A stretch of DNA of 64,000 bases from Clostridiales bacterium (GCA_029066805.1 JAIEFT010000044.1:1-64000), one strand, 5' to 3'. Counted from the stretch's first letter, positions 28,318 through 38,300 are shown. Program-made: numbers and translations. Notes: generated by a model from the sequence alone, not told the origin.

Positions 28318-30273
28318 ATGCCTAACAAGAAGAAGTTTTACATCACAACGCCCATATATTATGCGAGCGGCAGTCTGCACATAGGGCACTGCTACACTAC
28401 TGTCGCATGCGACGCGATAGCGCGGTTCAAGCGGCTTGACGGCTACGACGTTTACTACCTTACCGGCACGGACGAGCACGGACAAAAGGTGCAAAAGGCC
28501 GCCGAGGAGAGGGGCTTATCGCCGCAAGTTTTTGTGGACGGGCTTGCCGACAAAATCAAAAAGCTGTGGGAGCTTATGGATATAAGCAACGACGGCTTTA
28601 TCCGCACAACGGACAAGGCGCACGAAAAGGCGATAGAGAGTATCTTTACGCGCCTGTACGAAAAGGGCGATATTTATAAGTCCGAGTATTCGGGCAAGTA
28701 CTGCGAGCCGTGCGAATCGTACTGGACGCCGTCGCAGCTGGTGGACGGAAAATGCCCCGACTGCGGCAGACCCGTTCGCGACGAAAAGCAGGAGTGCTAC
28801 TTTTTCCGTTTGAGCAAGTATGCAAGTCGGGTGCGCAAGCTGCTCACCGAAACAGACTTTTTACAGCCCGATTCGCGCGTAAAGGAAATGGTCAACAACT
28901 TTATAGACAAGGGACTTACCGACCTTGCCGTCACGCGCACGTCGTTTGATTGGGGCGTAAAAGTTCCGTTCGACGATAAGCACGTCGTGTACGTGTGGAT
29001 CGACGCGCTTCCAAACTACCTGACCGCGTTAGGTTACGGCAGCGATAACGACGAGCTTTACAAAAAATACTGGCCGTGCGATATGCATATGATGGCTAAA
29101 GAGATCGTTCGTTTCCACGCTATTGTGTGGCCCGCAATCCTAATGGCGCTTGACGTGCCGCTGCCTAAACGCGTGTACGGTCACGGCTGGATCATGTTCG
29201 ACGGCGACAAGATGAGCAAGAGCAAGGGCAACGTAGTAGACCCGTTCATTCTGTCCGACAGATACGGCGTGGACGCGCTTAGGTACTACCTGCTGTCCTC
29301 CATGCCGTTCGGCGACGACAGCAATTATACAAACGAGCTGCTTGTAACGTCCATAAACAACAACCTTGTAAACGACCTAGGCAACCTTGTGCGCCGCACG
29401 TTCGCTATGAACAGACAGTACTTTGAGGGCAAGCTCACTCGTCCCGAAAAAGTTGACCCGCGCGACGCGGAGTATGTGGGCGCGATAGATAATCTTTTGG
29501 GCGAAGTGCGCGTGTGCATGGACAAGCCCGAGCTTCACCTCGCGCTTGCTAAGATTTTCGGTGTGATCGACTTATCTAACAAGTACATCGACGCGAACAA
29601 GCCGTGGGAGCTTAACAAACTTGGCGAACAGGATAGGCTAAACGCCGTTATGTACAACCTTACCGAGGGCATACGCGTTGTCGCGGGACTGCTTTTGCCG
29701 TTCCTCACCAAATACCCCAAACGCATTTTTGCAGGGCTCGGTCTGCCTGTGCCCACCGACCTTAAGGGCGCAAAATTCGGCGTGCAAAAGTCTTACCAAA
29801 CGTCCGAAATAGAGCCCATTCTTAACAGGCTAGACATAAAAAAGGAGCTTAAGGAATTGGAAGAATTGGCGGAGCAAATGAATAAAAAAGAAGCCGCGGT
29901 GCAAAAGCCCGCTGCCGTCGAGAATAAAAAACCGCAGGAGGAAGCCGCACCCGAGCAGATTGCGATCGACGAGTTTTTCAAGACGCAGCTTTTGGTCGGG
30001 CAGGTAGAGGCTTGCGAAAAGATAGAAAAGTCCAAAAAGCTACTCAAGCTGACGGTGTTTGACGGCACGCGTCGCCGCACGATTGTGTCCGGAATAGCGC
30101 ACGCGTACACGCCCGACGAGCTTGTTGGGCGAAAGGTCGCGCTTGTCGCCAATCTTAAACCCGCAAAGCTGTGCGGCGTTACATCCGAGGGCATGCTGTT
30201 ATGCTCGGTGGGCGAGGACGGCTTGCCCAAGCTTATAGCGCCCGAGGGCAGCGCCGGTGATAAGATATGCTAA
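28318..30273 (+). CDS. metG: Methionyl-tRNA synthetase with C-terminal tRNA-binding domain
   Basis: ITTPIYYASGSLHIGHCYTT, KMSKSKGNVVDPF, C-terminal VGQVEACEKIEKSKKLLKL. Confidence 0.96.
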   Translation: MPNKKKFYITTPIYYASGSLHIGHCYTTVACDAIARFKRLDGYDVYYLTGTDEHGQKVQKAAEERGLSPQVFVDGLADKIKKLWELMDISNDGFIRTTDKAHEKAIESIFTRLYEKGDIYKSEYSGKYCEPCESYWTPSQLVDGKCPDCGRPVRDEKQECYFFRLSKYASRVRKLLTETDFLQPDSRVKEMVNNFIDKGLTDLAVTRTSFDWGVKVPFDDKHVVYVWIDALPNYLTALGYGSDNDELYKKYWPCDMHMMAKEIVRFHAIVWPAILMALDVPLPKRVYGHGWIMFDGDKMSKSKGNVVDPFILSDRYGVDALRYYLLSSMPFGDDSNYTNELLVTSINNNLVNDLGNLVRRTFAMNRQYFEGKLTRPEKVDPRDAEYVGAIDNLLGEVRVCMDKPELHLALAKIFGVIDLSNKYIDANKPWELNKLGEQDRLNAVMYNLTEGIRVVAGLLLPFLTKYPKRIFAGLGLPVPTDLKGAKFGVQKSYQTSEIEPILNRLDIKKELKELEELAEQMNKKEAAVQKPAAVENKKPQEEAAPEQIAIDEFFKTQLLVGQVEACEKIEKSKKLLKLTVFDGTRRRTIVSGIAHAYTPDELVGRKVALVANLKPAKLCGVTSEGMLLCSVGEDGLPKLIAPEGSAGDKIC

Positions 30274-31034
30274 TCGATTCTCACGCGCATATCTATGACG
30301 AAATGTACGGCGAGAACGGCGCGCAAAACATAATTTCAAGCATGGATGACGACGGCTTGGAATATATTGTGTGTGTGGGCTGCGATATGCCGTCATCCGA
30401 GATTTGCGTGAGCTTGGCTAAAGAAAACCCGCGCATTTATGCGACGGTGGGCGTTCACCCTTATGATGCGGACACCGTAACGGAGGAGAATATAGAGGTC
30501 TTGCGTAAGCTTGCCGCCTGCGACAAGGTCGTGGCTATCGGCGAAATCGGACTCGATTTTCACTACCCGAATGCGGACAAGCCGTTACAGATTGCGGCTA
30601 TGGAAATGCAGTACAACCTTGCGCGCGAGCTTAAGCTGCCTATGGTGTTTCATATCCGTGACGGATTCGGCGATTTTTATGAGTTTGCAAAGAACCGCGA
30701 TTTCCCGCAGGGCGCGGTATTGCATTGCTTTTCCGGCTCGACGGAGATAGCCGAATACTACGTGCAGAAAGGTTTTTATATTTCATTTTCGGGTACGGTC
30801 ACGTACAAGAATGCGGTCAAGCTTGCGAGGGCGGCTTCTAACGTCCCGCTCGGTCGCTTGCTGATAGAAACGGACAGTCCGTATCTTTCGCCCGAAGGTC
30901 ACCGCGGCGAAGTGAATATGCCAAAGAATGTTGTGTGTGTGGCGAAAAAGCTCGCCGAGCTACACGGCGAAACGCTCGACGATATCAAGCTCATAACCGC
31001 CGACAATACCAAACGCATTTTCGGGATAAAATAA
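30267..31034 (+). CDS. tatD: TatD family deoxyribonuclease
   Basis: LIDSHAHIYDEMY, VGVHPYDAD, AIGEIGLDFHYP, LIETDSPYLSPEGHRG. Confidence 0.94.
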   Translation: MLIDSHAHIYDEMYGENGAQNIISSMDDDGLEYIVCVGCDMPSSEICVSLAKENPRIYATVGVHPYDADTVTEENIEVLRKLAACDKVVAIGEIGLDFHYPNADKPLQIAAMEMQYNLARELKLPMVFHIRDGFGDFYEFAKNRDFPQGAVLHCFSGSTEIAEYYVQKGFYISFSGTVTYKNAVKLARAASNVPLGRLLIETDSPYLSPEGHRGEVNMPKNVVCVAKKLAELHGETLDDIKLITADNTKRIFGIK

Positions 31035-31642
31035 TGAATAACTACGCATACATCCTTGACGGCAAGGCGTACATAAACCTGACAAACAAGTGCAGCAACG
31101 CGTGCACGTTTTGCATTCGCAATACGGGCGACGGCGTAAAGGACACTGTGTTGTGGTTGGACGACGAGCCGACGGACGGAAAAGAAGTGCTTGCCGCGTT
31201 TGACGCACTGGAGTTCGAGGGGCGTGAAGTGGTGTTTTGCGGTTACGGCGAGCCCACCGAAAATTTGCCTGTACTGAAAGAGGTTACCCGCGAGCTAAAA
31301 TCGCGCGGATACTTTATTAGGCTGAACACCAACGGCTTGGGCAATCTTGTGAACGGACGGAACATCGCGCCCGAGCTGAAGGATATTGACGCTGTGTCGG
31401 TGTCGCTTAACAGCTGCACGGCGGACAAGTACCTTGCCGTCACGCGATCTGCGTTTGGCGTTAAAGCGTTTGACGGGGTGTTGGAGTTTGCGCGTTGCTG
31501 TAAAGCGGGAAATCTCGACGTAATTTTTACTGTTGTGGACGTAATCGGCGAAAAAGATATTGCAAATTGCAAAAAACTGTGCGATAATATGGGCATACCA
31601 CTGCGCGTGCGCAAGTACGTTGCCGACAACTATACCGGATAA
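31034..31642 (+). CDS. TatD-associated radical SAM protein
   Basis: YINLTNKCSNACTFCIRN (CxxxCxxC), VVFCGYGEPTENL; adjacent to tatD. Confidence 0.88.
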   Translation: MNNYAYILDGKAYINLTNKCSNACTFCIRNTGDGVKDTVLWLDDEPTDGKEVLAAFDALEFEGREVVFCGYGEPTENLPVLKEVTRELKSRGYFIRLNTNGLGNLVNGRNIAPELKDIDAVSVSLNSCTADKYLAVTRSAFGVKAFDGVLEFARCCKAGNLDVIFTVVDVIGEKDIANCKKLCDNMGIPLRVRKYVADNYTG

Positions 31643-31677
31643 CAAAGTATTTATCACTTAACCTAAAGGAGCTTTCA

Positions 31678-32676
31678 GTGGACTGGTTGATTTATATCGG
31701 GTATATAGCGATGGTCGCGATTATAGTGGCGCTGTCTATCAAGCTGGGCAAGTACGTCGATATCATGGACGCCAAAAGCAATATTTCGGGCGCGTTTATC
31801 GGCGGCGTCATGCTTGCCGCGGTCACAAGCTTGCCCGAGCTGTTCACCTCGCTTTCCGCAGTGTGGATAGTAAAGCAAAACTCCATGATCATCGGCAATA
31901 TCCTGGGCTCGGACTTGATCAACCTCGCGTTTTTCGGCGTGATATTGCTTATATTCGGGCGCGGACTTAAAAAGGCGAGCTTCAGTAAATTCTACTACGT
32001 TGCGCTGTCCGTGGCGTGCGGCATGTATGCGCTTGTCGCAATCGGGCTGTACTTTGCCGAATACATGCAGTTTACTTGGTTTTCGGTCGTGTCGCCCGCG
32101 ATACTCGTACTGTACATACTGTTCGTGAGCAAAATGCCCAAGACCTCCGAGGCGGATGACGACAAGTCGGACGACGGACTTACGCTAAAGCAAGCTGTTA
32201 TAAGATTTGTTATTTGCGCGGTCGTGCTTATAGGCGCGTCAATCGCCATGACATACCTGACCGATATGGTTGCGGAGCTTTTGAAGCTTGGCAAGACCTT
32301 TGCGGGCGCGTTGTTCCTCGGCATTGCCACAAGCCTGCCCGAACTGATTTCGTCGGTCACTCTGTGCTACCGCGGAAACTACAACGCCGCAGCCGGCAAC
32401 ATTATCGGCTCAAATGTGTTTAACTTTGCAATACTTTTCGTGGCGGACGTGTTCTCGTTTGTGCCAAACAGCTCGGGCATATACATTCTGAACACCGACT
32501 CAAAGTGGCTTTTGATACTCGGAGTGATAGCAACTGTGACTACACTCGGCATGCTTTTGCTCAAAAACCGCTGCAACAAAAAATATGTCATGCTCGGCGT
32601 GCAGGCAGTAAATGCCGTGCCGCCCGTACTGTACGTAATATATTTGTTGATATCTACCGGAATAATTATGGGGTAA
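31678..32676 (+). CDS. Calcium/sodium antiporter family protein (CaCA)
   Basis: Duplicated TSLPELFTSL / TSLPELISS and GNILGSDLINLA / GNIIGSNVFNFA motifs; GTG start with SD AAAGGAG. Confidence 0.9.
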   Translation: MDWLIYIGYIAMVAIIVALSIKLGKYVDIMDAKSNISGAFIGGVMLAAVTSLPELFTSLSAVWIVKQNSMIIGNILGSDLINLAFFGVILLIFGRGLKKASFSKFYYVALSVACGMYALVAIGLYFAEYMQFTWFSVVSPAILVLYILFVSKMPKTSEADDDKSDDGLTLKQAVIRFVICAVVLIGASIAMTYLTDMVAELLKLGKTFAGALFLGIATSLPELISSVTLCYRGNYNAAAGNIIGSNVFNFAILFVADVFSFVPNSSGIYILNTDSKWLLILGVIATVTTLGMLLLKNRCNKKYVMLGVQAVNAVPPVLYVIYLLISTGIIMG

Positions 32677-32682
32677 ATAAAT

Positions 32683-32870
32683 TTGAAAGCCCATTCATCG
32701 CGTGATACGGGCTACGCAGCCACAGGCTGACCCTTCGCAAACTTTGGTGTAATATCGAAGTGAGCGATAAACCGAGGTGCGTGCAACATTTGGTTGCTCA
32801 TGTAGGTGGGTCTACACTCCCGTCGGCGGCTCGCCCCTGTTGCCCGTCTGACGCGCGACTGAGCTTTCAA
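32683..32870 (+). repeat. Structured intergenic element, copy 4 (with extra arm)
   Basis: Outer TTGAAAGC/GCTTTCAA; ATACGGGC...GCCCGTCT; TGTAG-gtgggt-CTACA; right half nearly identical to copy 1. Confidence 0.75.
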
Positions 32871-32893
32871 AACCGTCAATCTGTAAGGAGGTC

Positions 32894-33508
32894 ATGGTAA
32901 TAATCATGGAAATCACAACTAATGAAGATAATATCGTAGACGGGAATATCGTCGAGGAGGCGGAAGTCGTCAAGCCGACTGCCGTTTCGGAAACAACCGA
33001 AGACGGGGGCGATAGCGACGTAGTTAACGAGGAAATTATGTTTCAGCGCATAATGAGCTACAAGGCGTATCGCAGGGGCATGATTATGACGCGCGCGCTG
33101 ATTACGATCGTGGCGGCGATAGCGCTTGTTTTTACAAGTCGGTTTTATATTATTCTGGGCATAATATTGCCGATAATGGCTATCATTGCCGGCGCAATAT
33201 CGATACTTGTTTCTATGGGCAACGAGCGCAGCTATACCGTGTACAACACGCGCATTGTAATCAAGCGTCGCGGCGACGATACCAGAAAGTCAGTGCCGCT
33301 GGAAAACATTGTGTCGGTCAAGTATAAAAGCGCGTTTTACGAAAAACGCATGTGCGTGGGCACTGTCACTATCGGAGCAAAAGACGCCAAGGGTAAGGTA
33401 AAAAGCTACAAGCTCAAGCATGTTTTTGACGCTAAGCCCGTAGTAGAGTACTTGACGGGCGCAATCGACGGGAGAAATACAACAGATGTCGACAATAATA
33501 GAGAATAA
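32894..33508 (+). CDS. PH-domain-like membrane protein
   Basis: Two TM segments, then SYTVYNTRIVIKRRGDDTRKSVPLENIVSVKYK; SD AAGGAGG. Confidence 0.6.
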   Translation: MVIIMEITTNEDNIVDGNIVEEAEVVKPTAVSETTEDGGDSDVVNEEIMFQRIMSYKAYRRGMIMTRALITIVAAIALVFTSRFYIILGIILPIMAIIAGAISILVSMGNERSYTVYNTRIVIKRRGDDTRKSVPLENIVSVKYKSAFYEKRMCVGTVTIGAKDAKGKVKSYKLKHVFDAKPVVEYLTGAIDGRNTTDVDNNRE

Positions 33509-34352
33509 AACACTGGACGAGGAGCGCGCGCTGTACGGGCTCGAATATGTTCAAGTAGAAAACTGCAAATTCAGCGGTCCTGCCGACGGCGAGAGCGCGC
33601 TAAAGGAATGCGGCACGGTGGAAGCAAAGAACAGCTATTTTGATTTGCGCTATCCGCTGTGGCACGACCGCGCCGTCACGCTTGATAATTGCGAGCTTAC
33701 CGGCAATTGCCGAGCAGCGCTTTGGTATTCCCAAAACATCAATATAGTAAATTCCAAGCTGCACGGAATAAAGGCGCTTAGAGAATGCAAAAATTCCGTC
33801 ATACGCGACTGTGACATAATTTCGCCCGAGTTCGGGTGGTTCTCGGACGGAATTAGGCTAACCGACAGCTCCGCCACCAGCGAATACTTTATGCTGAATG
33901 CAAAAAACCTTGCTTTGCGGCGTTTGGACTTTAAGGGTAAGTATTCCTTTCAGTACGTTGAAGGAGCTATTATCATGGATAGCACGCTGCATACCAAGGA
34001 CGCGTTTTGGCATAGCAAAAACGTTACGGTGGAAAACTGCATCGTGATAGGCGAGTATCTTGGTTGGTACAGCAAGAATTTGACGTTTAAAAACTGTACG
34101 ATAATAGGCACGCAGCCGCTTTGCTATTGCAAAAACCTGAAGCTTATAGACTGCGTCATGCAGGAAACCGACCTAAGCTTCGAACGGTCGGAGGTTTGCG
34201 CCGTGCTCCGCGGCAAGATCGACAGCATTAAGAACCCGACAAAAGGCGTTATAAAAGCGCCGGAGGTGGGCGAGATAATCCGTGACGATCCCAACGCAAA
34301 GTGCAAGATACTTATCGATCCCAATCTTTTGCGTGGCAGAAAACATGACTGA
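33486..34352 (+). CDS. DUF3737 family protein
   Basis: Right-handed repeat with NCKFSGPADGESALKEC...FDLRYPLWH...ALWYSQNINI. Confidence 0.8.
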   Translation: MSTIIENKTLDEERALYGLEYVQVENCKFSGPADGESALKECGTVEAKNSYFDLRYPLWHDRAVTLDNCELTGNCRAALWYSQNINIVNSKLHGIKALRECKNSVIRDCDIISPEFGWFSDGIRLTDSSATSEYFMLNAKNLALRRLDFKGKYSFQYVEGAIIMDSTLHTKDAFWHSKNVTVENCIVIGEYLGWYSKNLTFKNCTIIGTQPLCYCKNLKLIDCVMQETDLSFERSEVCAVLRGKIDSIKNPTKGVIKAPEVGEIIRDDPNAKCKILIDPNLLRGRKHD

Positions 34353-34674
34353 CACAACCGATACGAATGTCAGTAAGTTCGCCGCCGACGTGTATAAAGC
34401 GGTGAGCGAAATTCCAAAGGGCAAGGTGGCGACTTATGCGCAGGTCGCGCTTATGAGCGCACACCGCGGCGCGGCGCGTGCTGTCGGCAATGCCTTGCAC
34501 GTAAACCCGTTTTTCGGCAGCGTGCCCTGTCACAGGGTGGTAAACGCCTCGGGGAGGCTCGCGCCCGACTTCGCGTTCGGCGGGGCACGGCAGCAACAGC
34601 GCATGCTGGAAGACGAGGGCGTAGTGGTGAAAGACGGCAAGGTCGATTTATCCGTCTATCAGTGGCGAGGGTAA
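34345..34674 (+). CDS. MGMT-like DNA alkyltransferase domain protein (PCHRVV)
   Basis: IPKGKVATYAQVA...AARAVGNALHVNPFFGSVPCHRVVNASGRLAPDFAFGG. Confidence 0.85.
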   Translation: MTDTTDTNVSKFAADVYKAVSEIPKGKVATYAQVALMSAHRGAARAVGNALHVNPFFGSVPCHRVVNASGRLAPDFAFGGARQQQRMLEDEGVVVKDGKVDLSVYQWRG

Positions 34675-34685
34675 GAGAAGTGAAT

Positions 34686-34768
34686 AGATAAGAGTGAATA
34701 GTGACGGACTGCGCACTCCGTGCGCCCTTATTAATAAAAATTTTTTCCGTCATTCTTATCTCTTATCT
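34686..34768. repeat. MITE-like inverted repeat (GTGAATA heptamer family)
   Basis: AGATAAGAGTGAATAGTGACGGA ... TCCGTCATTCTTATCTCTTATCT. Confidence 0.7.
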
Positions 34769-34813
34769 TGTATTTCTTATTTTTTATCTAAATTCTAAAT
34801 TCTGCATTATTGA

Positions 34814-35953
34814 TTATACTACGTATTTCTCAAGTTTCCCTGCTTGCTTTAAAAAAGAGAGCAGGGAATTTGATTTAAATACGTCGGGCGCGAGCGCAAC
34901 GCACAGCGGCGCGTCGGTTTTGTCTAAAACGGTCTTTAGACTGTACCCGTCGTCCGGATACAGGCGCTTAAAGACCTGCCACGCCGCCGACCTGCGCTTT
35001 GCTATGTCGTACAGCATGCGCAATAGCTCGGTGCGGAATTCGTTTACACGATACTCGCAAAGCTTTAGTCTTTGCGGCGAGTATATGGGCGAAACTGCAA
35101 CGCACGCGCGGCGTATATCCGCGCCCAAATATTCGCACACGCTGTCTATGCGTTTGTTGTTGTTCGGCGGAAAATCGAACGACTTTTGCGTGAGGCTCTT
35201 TATGTAAAAATCCGTGACGTACGCGCCGAACAGCATTTCGGTCTCGCCGCGCATGCCGTACGGTCTGCCCTCGGCGGCGCACAGCATGCGGTGCGCTTCC
35301 GCCGCTTGCGCAGCGCCCGACGCGTGCAAAAGCTGCGGATATTCCGTTACGATTTCCGCCGCGCAGCGCCCTGCGTTCACCAATGCTTTTGCCTGCGCGG
35401 AAACGTCCTTTTCGGCGGATCTCAGCTCGGTCGTAAGCGATGTTATCAGTCGGGAAATCTCGTCCGCCGCAGCGCTTTCAGGACGCTGCCCGTTCATTCT
35501 AGCGCCGAACGAAGCGTCAAACGAGCATAGGTCGAGCGACACGATTTCGCCGAACAGTGAGGCGTGGTTTGAGTGCGCTTTTCTATAGTCAAATGCGACG
35601 GCATGCGGTTTTTCGCCTGTCACGAGCCGCGCAAACGATTTAATTTCCGTGCGGTAAACGCTACAAACTGCGGCGCAGTGCGAGTGAGTGGGGAGCAGTA
35701 TAAGCTTTTTGTGCGGAATTTTTCGCGCCGCCGCAAACTCGGCTTCGCCGCCGCAAGCGATACTTACGTCGGCGTTGTTTTCGGTGACGCGATATCCTGC
35801 GCGCAAAAATAAATCGGCGCTTTCAAAGCCGATCAACCGCACCGTACTGCCCTCGGGTGCGACCGCCTTTAGCGCGGTCATAACGTCGTCAAAGTACAGG
35901 GTTTTCTGTTCCGCGTGCGTTATTTCGTTTGTATCTTCCAATGCAGTCGACAT
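34814..35953 (-). CDS. Hypothetical; weakly resembles glycerol-1-phosphate/Fe-dependent dehydrogenase fold
   Basis: VSIACGGEAEFAAARKIPHKKLILLPT and LHASGAAQAAEAHRM segments; start chosen at 35953 after TATAAT-N6. Confidence 0.45.
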   Translation of the reverse strand: MSTALEDTNEITHAEQKTLYFDDVMTALKAVAPEGSTVRLIGFESADLFLRAGYRVTENNADVSIACGGEAEFAAARKIPHKKLILLPTHSHCAAVCSVYRTEIKSFARLVTGEKPHAVAFDYRKAHSNHASLFGEIVSLDLCSFDASFGARMNGQRPESAAADEISRLITSLTTELRSAEKDVSAQAKALVNAGRCAAEIVTEYPQLLHASGAAQAAEAHRMLCAAEGRPYGMRGETEMLFGAYVTDFYIKSLTQKSFDFPPNNNKRIDSVCEYLGADIRRACVAVSPIYSPQRLKLCEYRVNEFRTELLRMLYDIAKRRSAAWQVFKRLYPDDGYSLKTVLDKTDAPLCVALAPDVFKSNSLLSFLKQAGKLEKYVV

Positions 35954-36163
35954 AACGATATTATAACAAAGCGGCAAAGTCGAATGTCGGCTTTGATTAG
36001 CAACTTTTATACACTTATGTCGTACTGCAGATAAAAATTTTTAATCAAATTCTAATGTTGTACTTATGGATTTTTCATGTTAAATGTTGTAAAATGGTAT
36101 TAGCAGACGTGTTGACCGCGAGTGTGCCCGTAAAAATGTATCTCTCGGGGTTGAACGCCCGCC

Positions 36164-36691
36164 TTACTGTAGGCATCGGATTATGCGTTCGGCTATTTCG
36201 CTTGCCAGTGCGTAAACAGTGCCGAGTCTGACTGCGGACAGCGGTGTTTTGTGCGGGTCGGTCACGGTTGCGGTAATGGAAACGTCGCCTACCTTTGGCA
36301 GCTTTTTGCCGTCGGCGCTGCCCGGCGCAATCGAGCCGAACGCAATTCGTATTTTGCCGACGTCGGAGAGCCGTCCGACGGACGAATCGATTGCGAGAAC
36401 CTTTTTGTCGCCGTGCACGTCCTTTATATGCCCAATCGCGTCCTTCAGGTTAAGCGCGGTAACAGGCGAGGACAGCGTTCCGTATACCACGGCGTCGGCT
36501 TTGCGCTCTACCAGCATTTGCCCGACTATCGGACCGAGGCAATCGCCGGTCACGCGGTCAGAGCCGATGCACAGCACGATAGGCTGCTTGCCGAGCACAG
36601 TAAAGGCACATTCAAACTCGAAGTCGCGTTCTTGTGCCGTTTGCGCGGAAGTCATAGGTGTTTCGGACATTATAAAATCGTTGTAAGGCAT
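36164..36691 (-). CDS. yyaC: Spore protease YyaC family protein
   Basis: PIVLCIGSDRVTGDCLGPIVGQML...VYGTLSSPVTALNL...VLAIDSSVG. Confidence 0.88.
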   Translation of the reverse strand: MPYNDFIMSETPMTSAQTAQERDFEFECAFTVLGKQPIVLCIGSDRVTGDCLGPIVGQMLVERKADAVVYGTLSSPVTALNLKDAIGHIKDVHGDKKVLAIDSSVGRLSDVGKIRIAFGSIAPGSADGKKLPKVGDVSITATVTDPHKTPLSAVRLGTVYALASEIAERIIRCLQ

Positions 36692-36696
36692 GATCG

Positions 36697-36726
36697 GAGT
36701 TTTGCCGCTTTGCGCGCCGATTATAC
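36697..36726 (-). promoter_or_regulatory. SigF/SigG-like promoter of yyaC
   Basis: Minus strand GTATA-N15-GGCAAAACTC, 5 nt, ATG. Confidence 0.65.
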
Positions 36727-36791
36727 CAAAACCTTAGAGATGGGGTTTATAAATATCGTATCAAGGCAATAAATAATCGGAGGTATTACGT

Positions 36792-38258
36792 ATGTCTTGG
36801 ATTGATGTAGCAATATTAGCCGCAGTGGTTCTGGTTGGAGTCATCGGAATATTCAGGGGCGTTCAAAAGAGCGCGGTTGCATTAGGCGCGTTTCTTGTAT
36901 CGTTCATCCTGGCGTTCTTCCTTGCCAACGTCATTGCGGAAGCTATGCTCGGCATTGACGGCATTAAGATGTTTGTGCTGGGCGACGGAGTGGGCGAGGG
37001 CGCGCAGTGGTCGCTTGCCAAATGGATTTACAGCGGAATCAACGGAATACAGGACGATAAATCGTTTATATTTGTCAACTTCTACAAGCCCATTTACGAT
37101 ATTGTTAACAGCGCGCAAGTCGCTATACCTGCCGGTGCGGGAGTATCGCCCCAAGCCGTCGGCTTCTCTATGTACGGCGCGTTCATGATACTTTCAGCCA
37201 TTTGCGGCGTGGGCATATTCATAATAGTGCGTTTCCTGCTGATAATCGTAACAGTCATTATTAAGTCGTTTATCGGCAAAAAGAAAACGGCGCTCAGCCG
37301 TGTGTTCGGATTTGTGCTCGGCGCAGTGCGCGGCGCGCTGTGGATGTTTGCAATAACCGTCGTGTTCAGCTGCTTCGGCGGTTACACATTCGTGTCGGGC
37401 ATTCAGTCTATGGAAAACGAGTACGAAAACAACGCCGTTGTGTGCGGTTACTTTAACGAATGGGCGTACGGATTGCGCAACAAGCTGCTCCTGCCCGATA
37501 GGGACGCTTACGGCAGGATCGTGGAAATGGTCTACAAAAAACAAGCCGGCACAGACCCCAATGCCGAGCCGCTCCCGTACGAGAGACTTAGAGTGTTTGT
37601 CGGTGCGAGCAATGCCGGATACGATACTAACCCGTGGAGCATAACCGAACAAAAGAAACGCGCGTTCGACGAGTCCGTCGCAGGCGGCAAAGAACGCACC
37701 GCAAGCGAGTTTGCAAAGACCGGATTTGACGCCGCTATTCAAGCGATTCTCGATTACAACAAAGCCATTTACGAAAAAATAGGCAATATGTCCGACGCAG
37801 ACCTGAGCAAATTGTCCACCGACGAATTCAAGAAGATGGCGGATTTGTTCGACAACAATTCGGAAAACGACAATGTAAACATGCGTATGGATAACCTGTG
37901 GAAAGCGTTGCGCGACTATGAACGCGACTACGCTACGCTTCCCGACAAGAACGCGCCCAATGCTGAAAGCATATTTAACAGCACGCTTAGCGGCGACTAC
38001 AACGCAGTCAAGCTCGCATGGAATGATTTAAAGAGCAAATACTCGGCTTACGAGGAATTGTTCGGTGCGTTCCCCAATAACGAACTTCCCGAAAGAAAAA
38101 CGTATGACGAAGCTGTGGAAGCAGCTAAGACGCCTCCGATCGTCAAGCCCGAAGACGAGAGTGGCAAACCCAAGGACGAAGAAAGCAAGCCCGAAAACGA
38201 GGGAAGTAAACCCGAAGATGAGGGAGAAAAATCCGAGTCGAGCGGCGACGGCGAATAA
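36792..38258 (+). CDS. CvpA family protein with low-complexity E/K/P tail
   Basis: SWIDVAILAAVVLVGVIGIFRGVQKS N-terminus; C-terminal SKPENEGSKPEDEG repeats; SD GGAGG. Confidence 0.75.
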   Translation: MSWIDVAILAAVVLVGVIGIFRGVQKSAVALGAFLVSFILAFFLANVIAEAMLGIDGIKMFVLGDGVGEGAQWSLAKWIYSGINGIQDDKSFIFVNFYKPIYDIVNSAQVAIPAGAGVSPQAVGFSMYGAFMILSAICGVGIFIIVRFLLIIVTVIIKSFIGKKKTALSRVFGFVLGAVRGALWMFAITVVFSCFGGYTFVSGIQSMENEYENNAVVCGYFNEWAYGLRNKLLLPDRDAYGRIVEMVYKKQAGTDPNAEPLPYERLRVFVGASNAGYDTNPWSITEQKKRAFDESVAGGKERTASEFAKTGFDAAIQAILDYNKAIYEKIGNMSDADLSKLSTDEFKKMADLFDNNSENDNVNMRMDNLWKALRDYERDYATLPDKNAPNAESIFNSTLSGDYNAVKLAWNDLKSKYSAYEELFGAFPNNELPERKTYDEAVEAAKTPPIVKPEDESGKPKDEESKPENEGSKPEDEGEKSESSGDGE

Positions 38259-38271
38259 TAATACACCAAGC

Positions 38272-38300
38272 AAAGCCTTTGCTTATGCAATGGCTTTTTT
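38272..38300 (+). terminator. Terminator after CvpA gene
   Basis: AAAGCC...GCttatGC...GGCTTTTTT. Confidence 0.65.
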
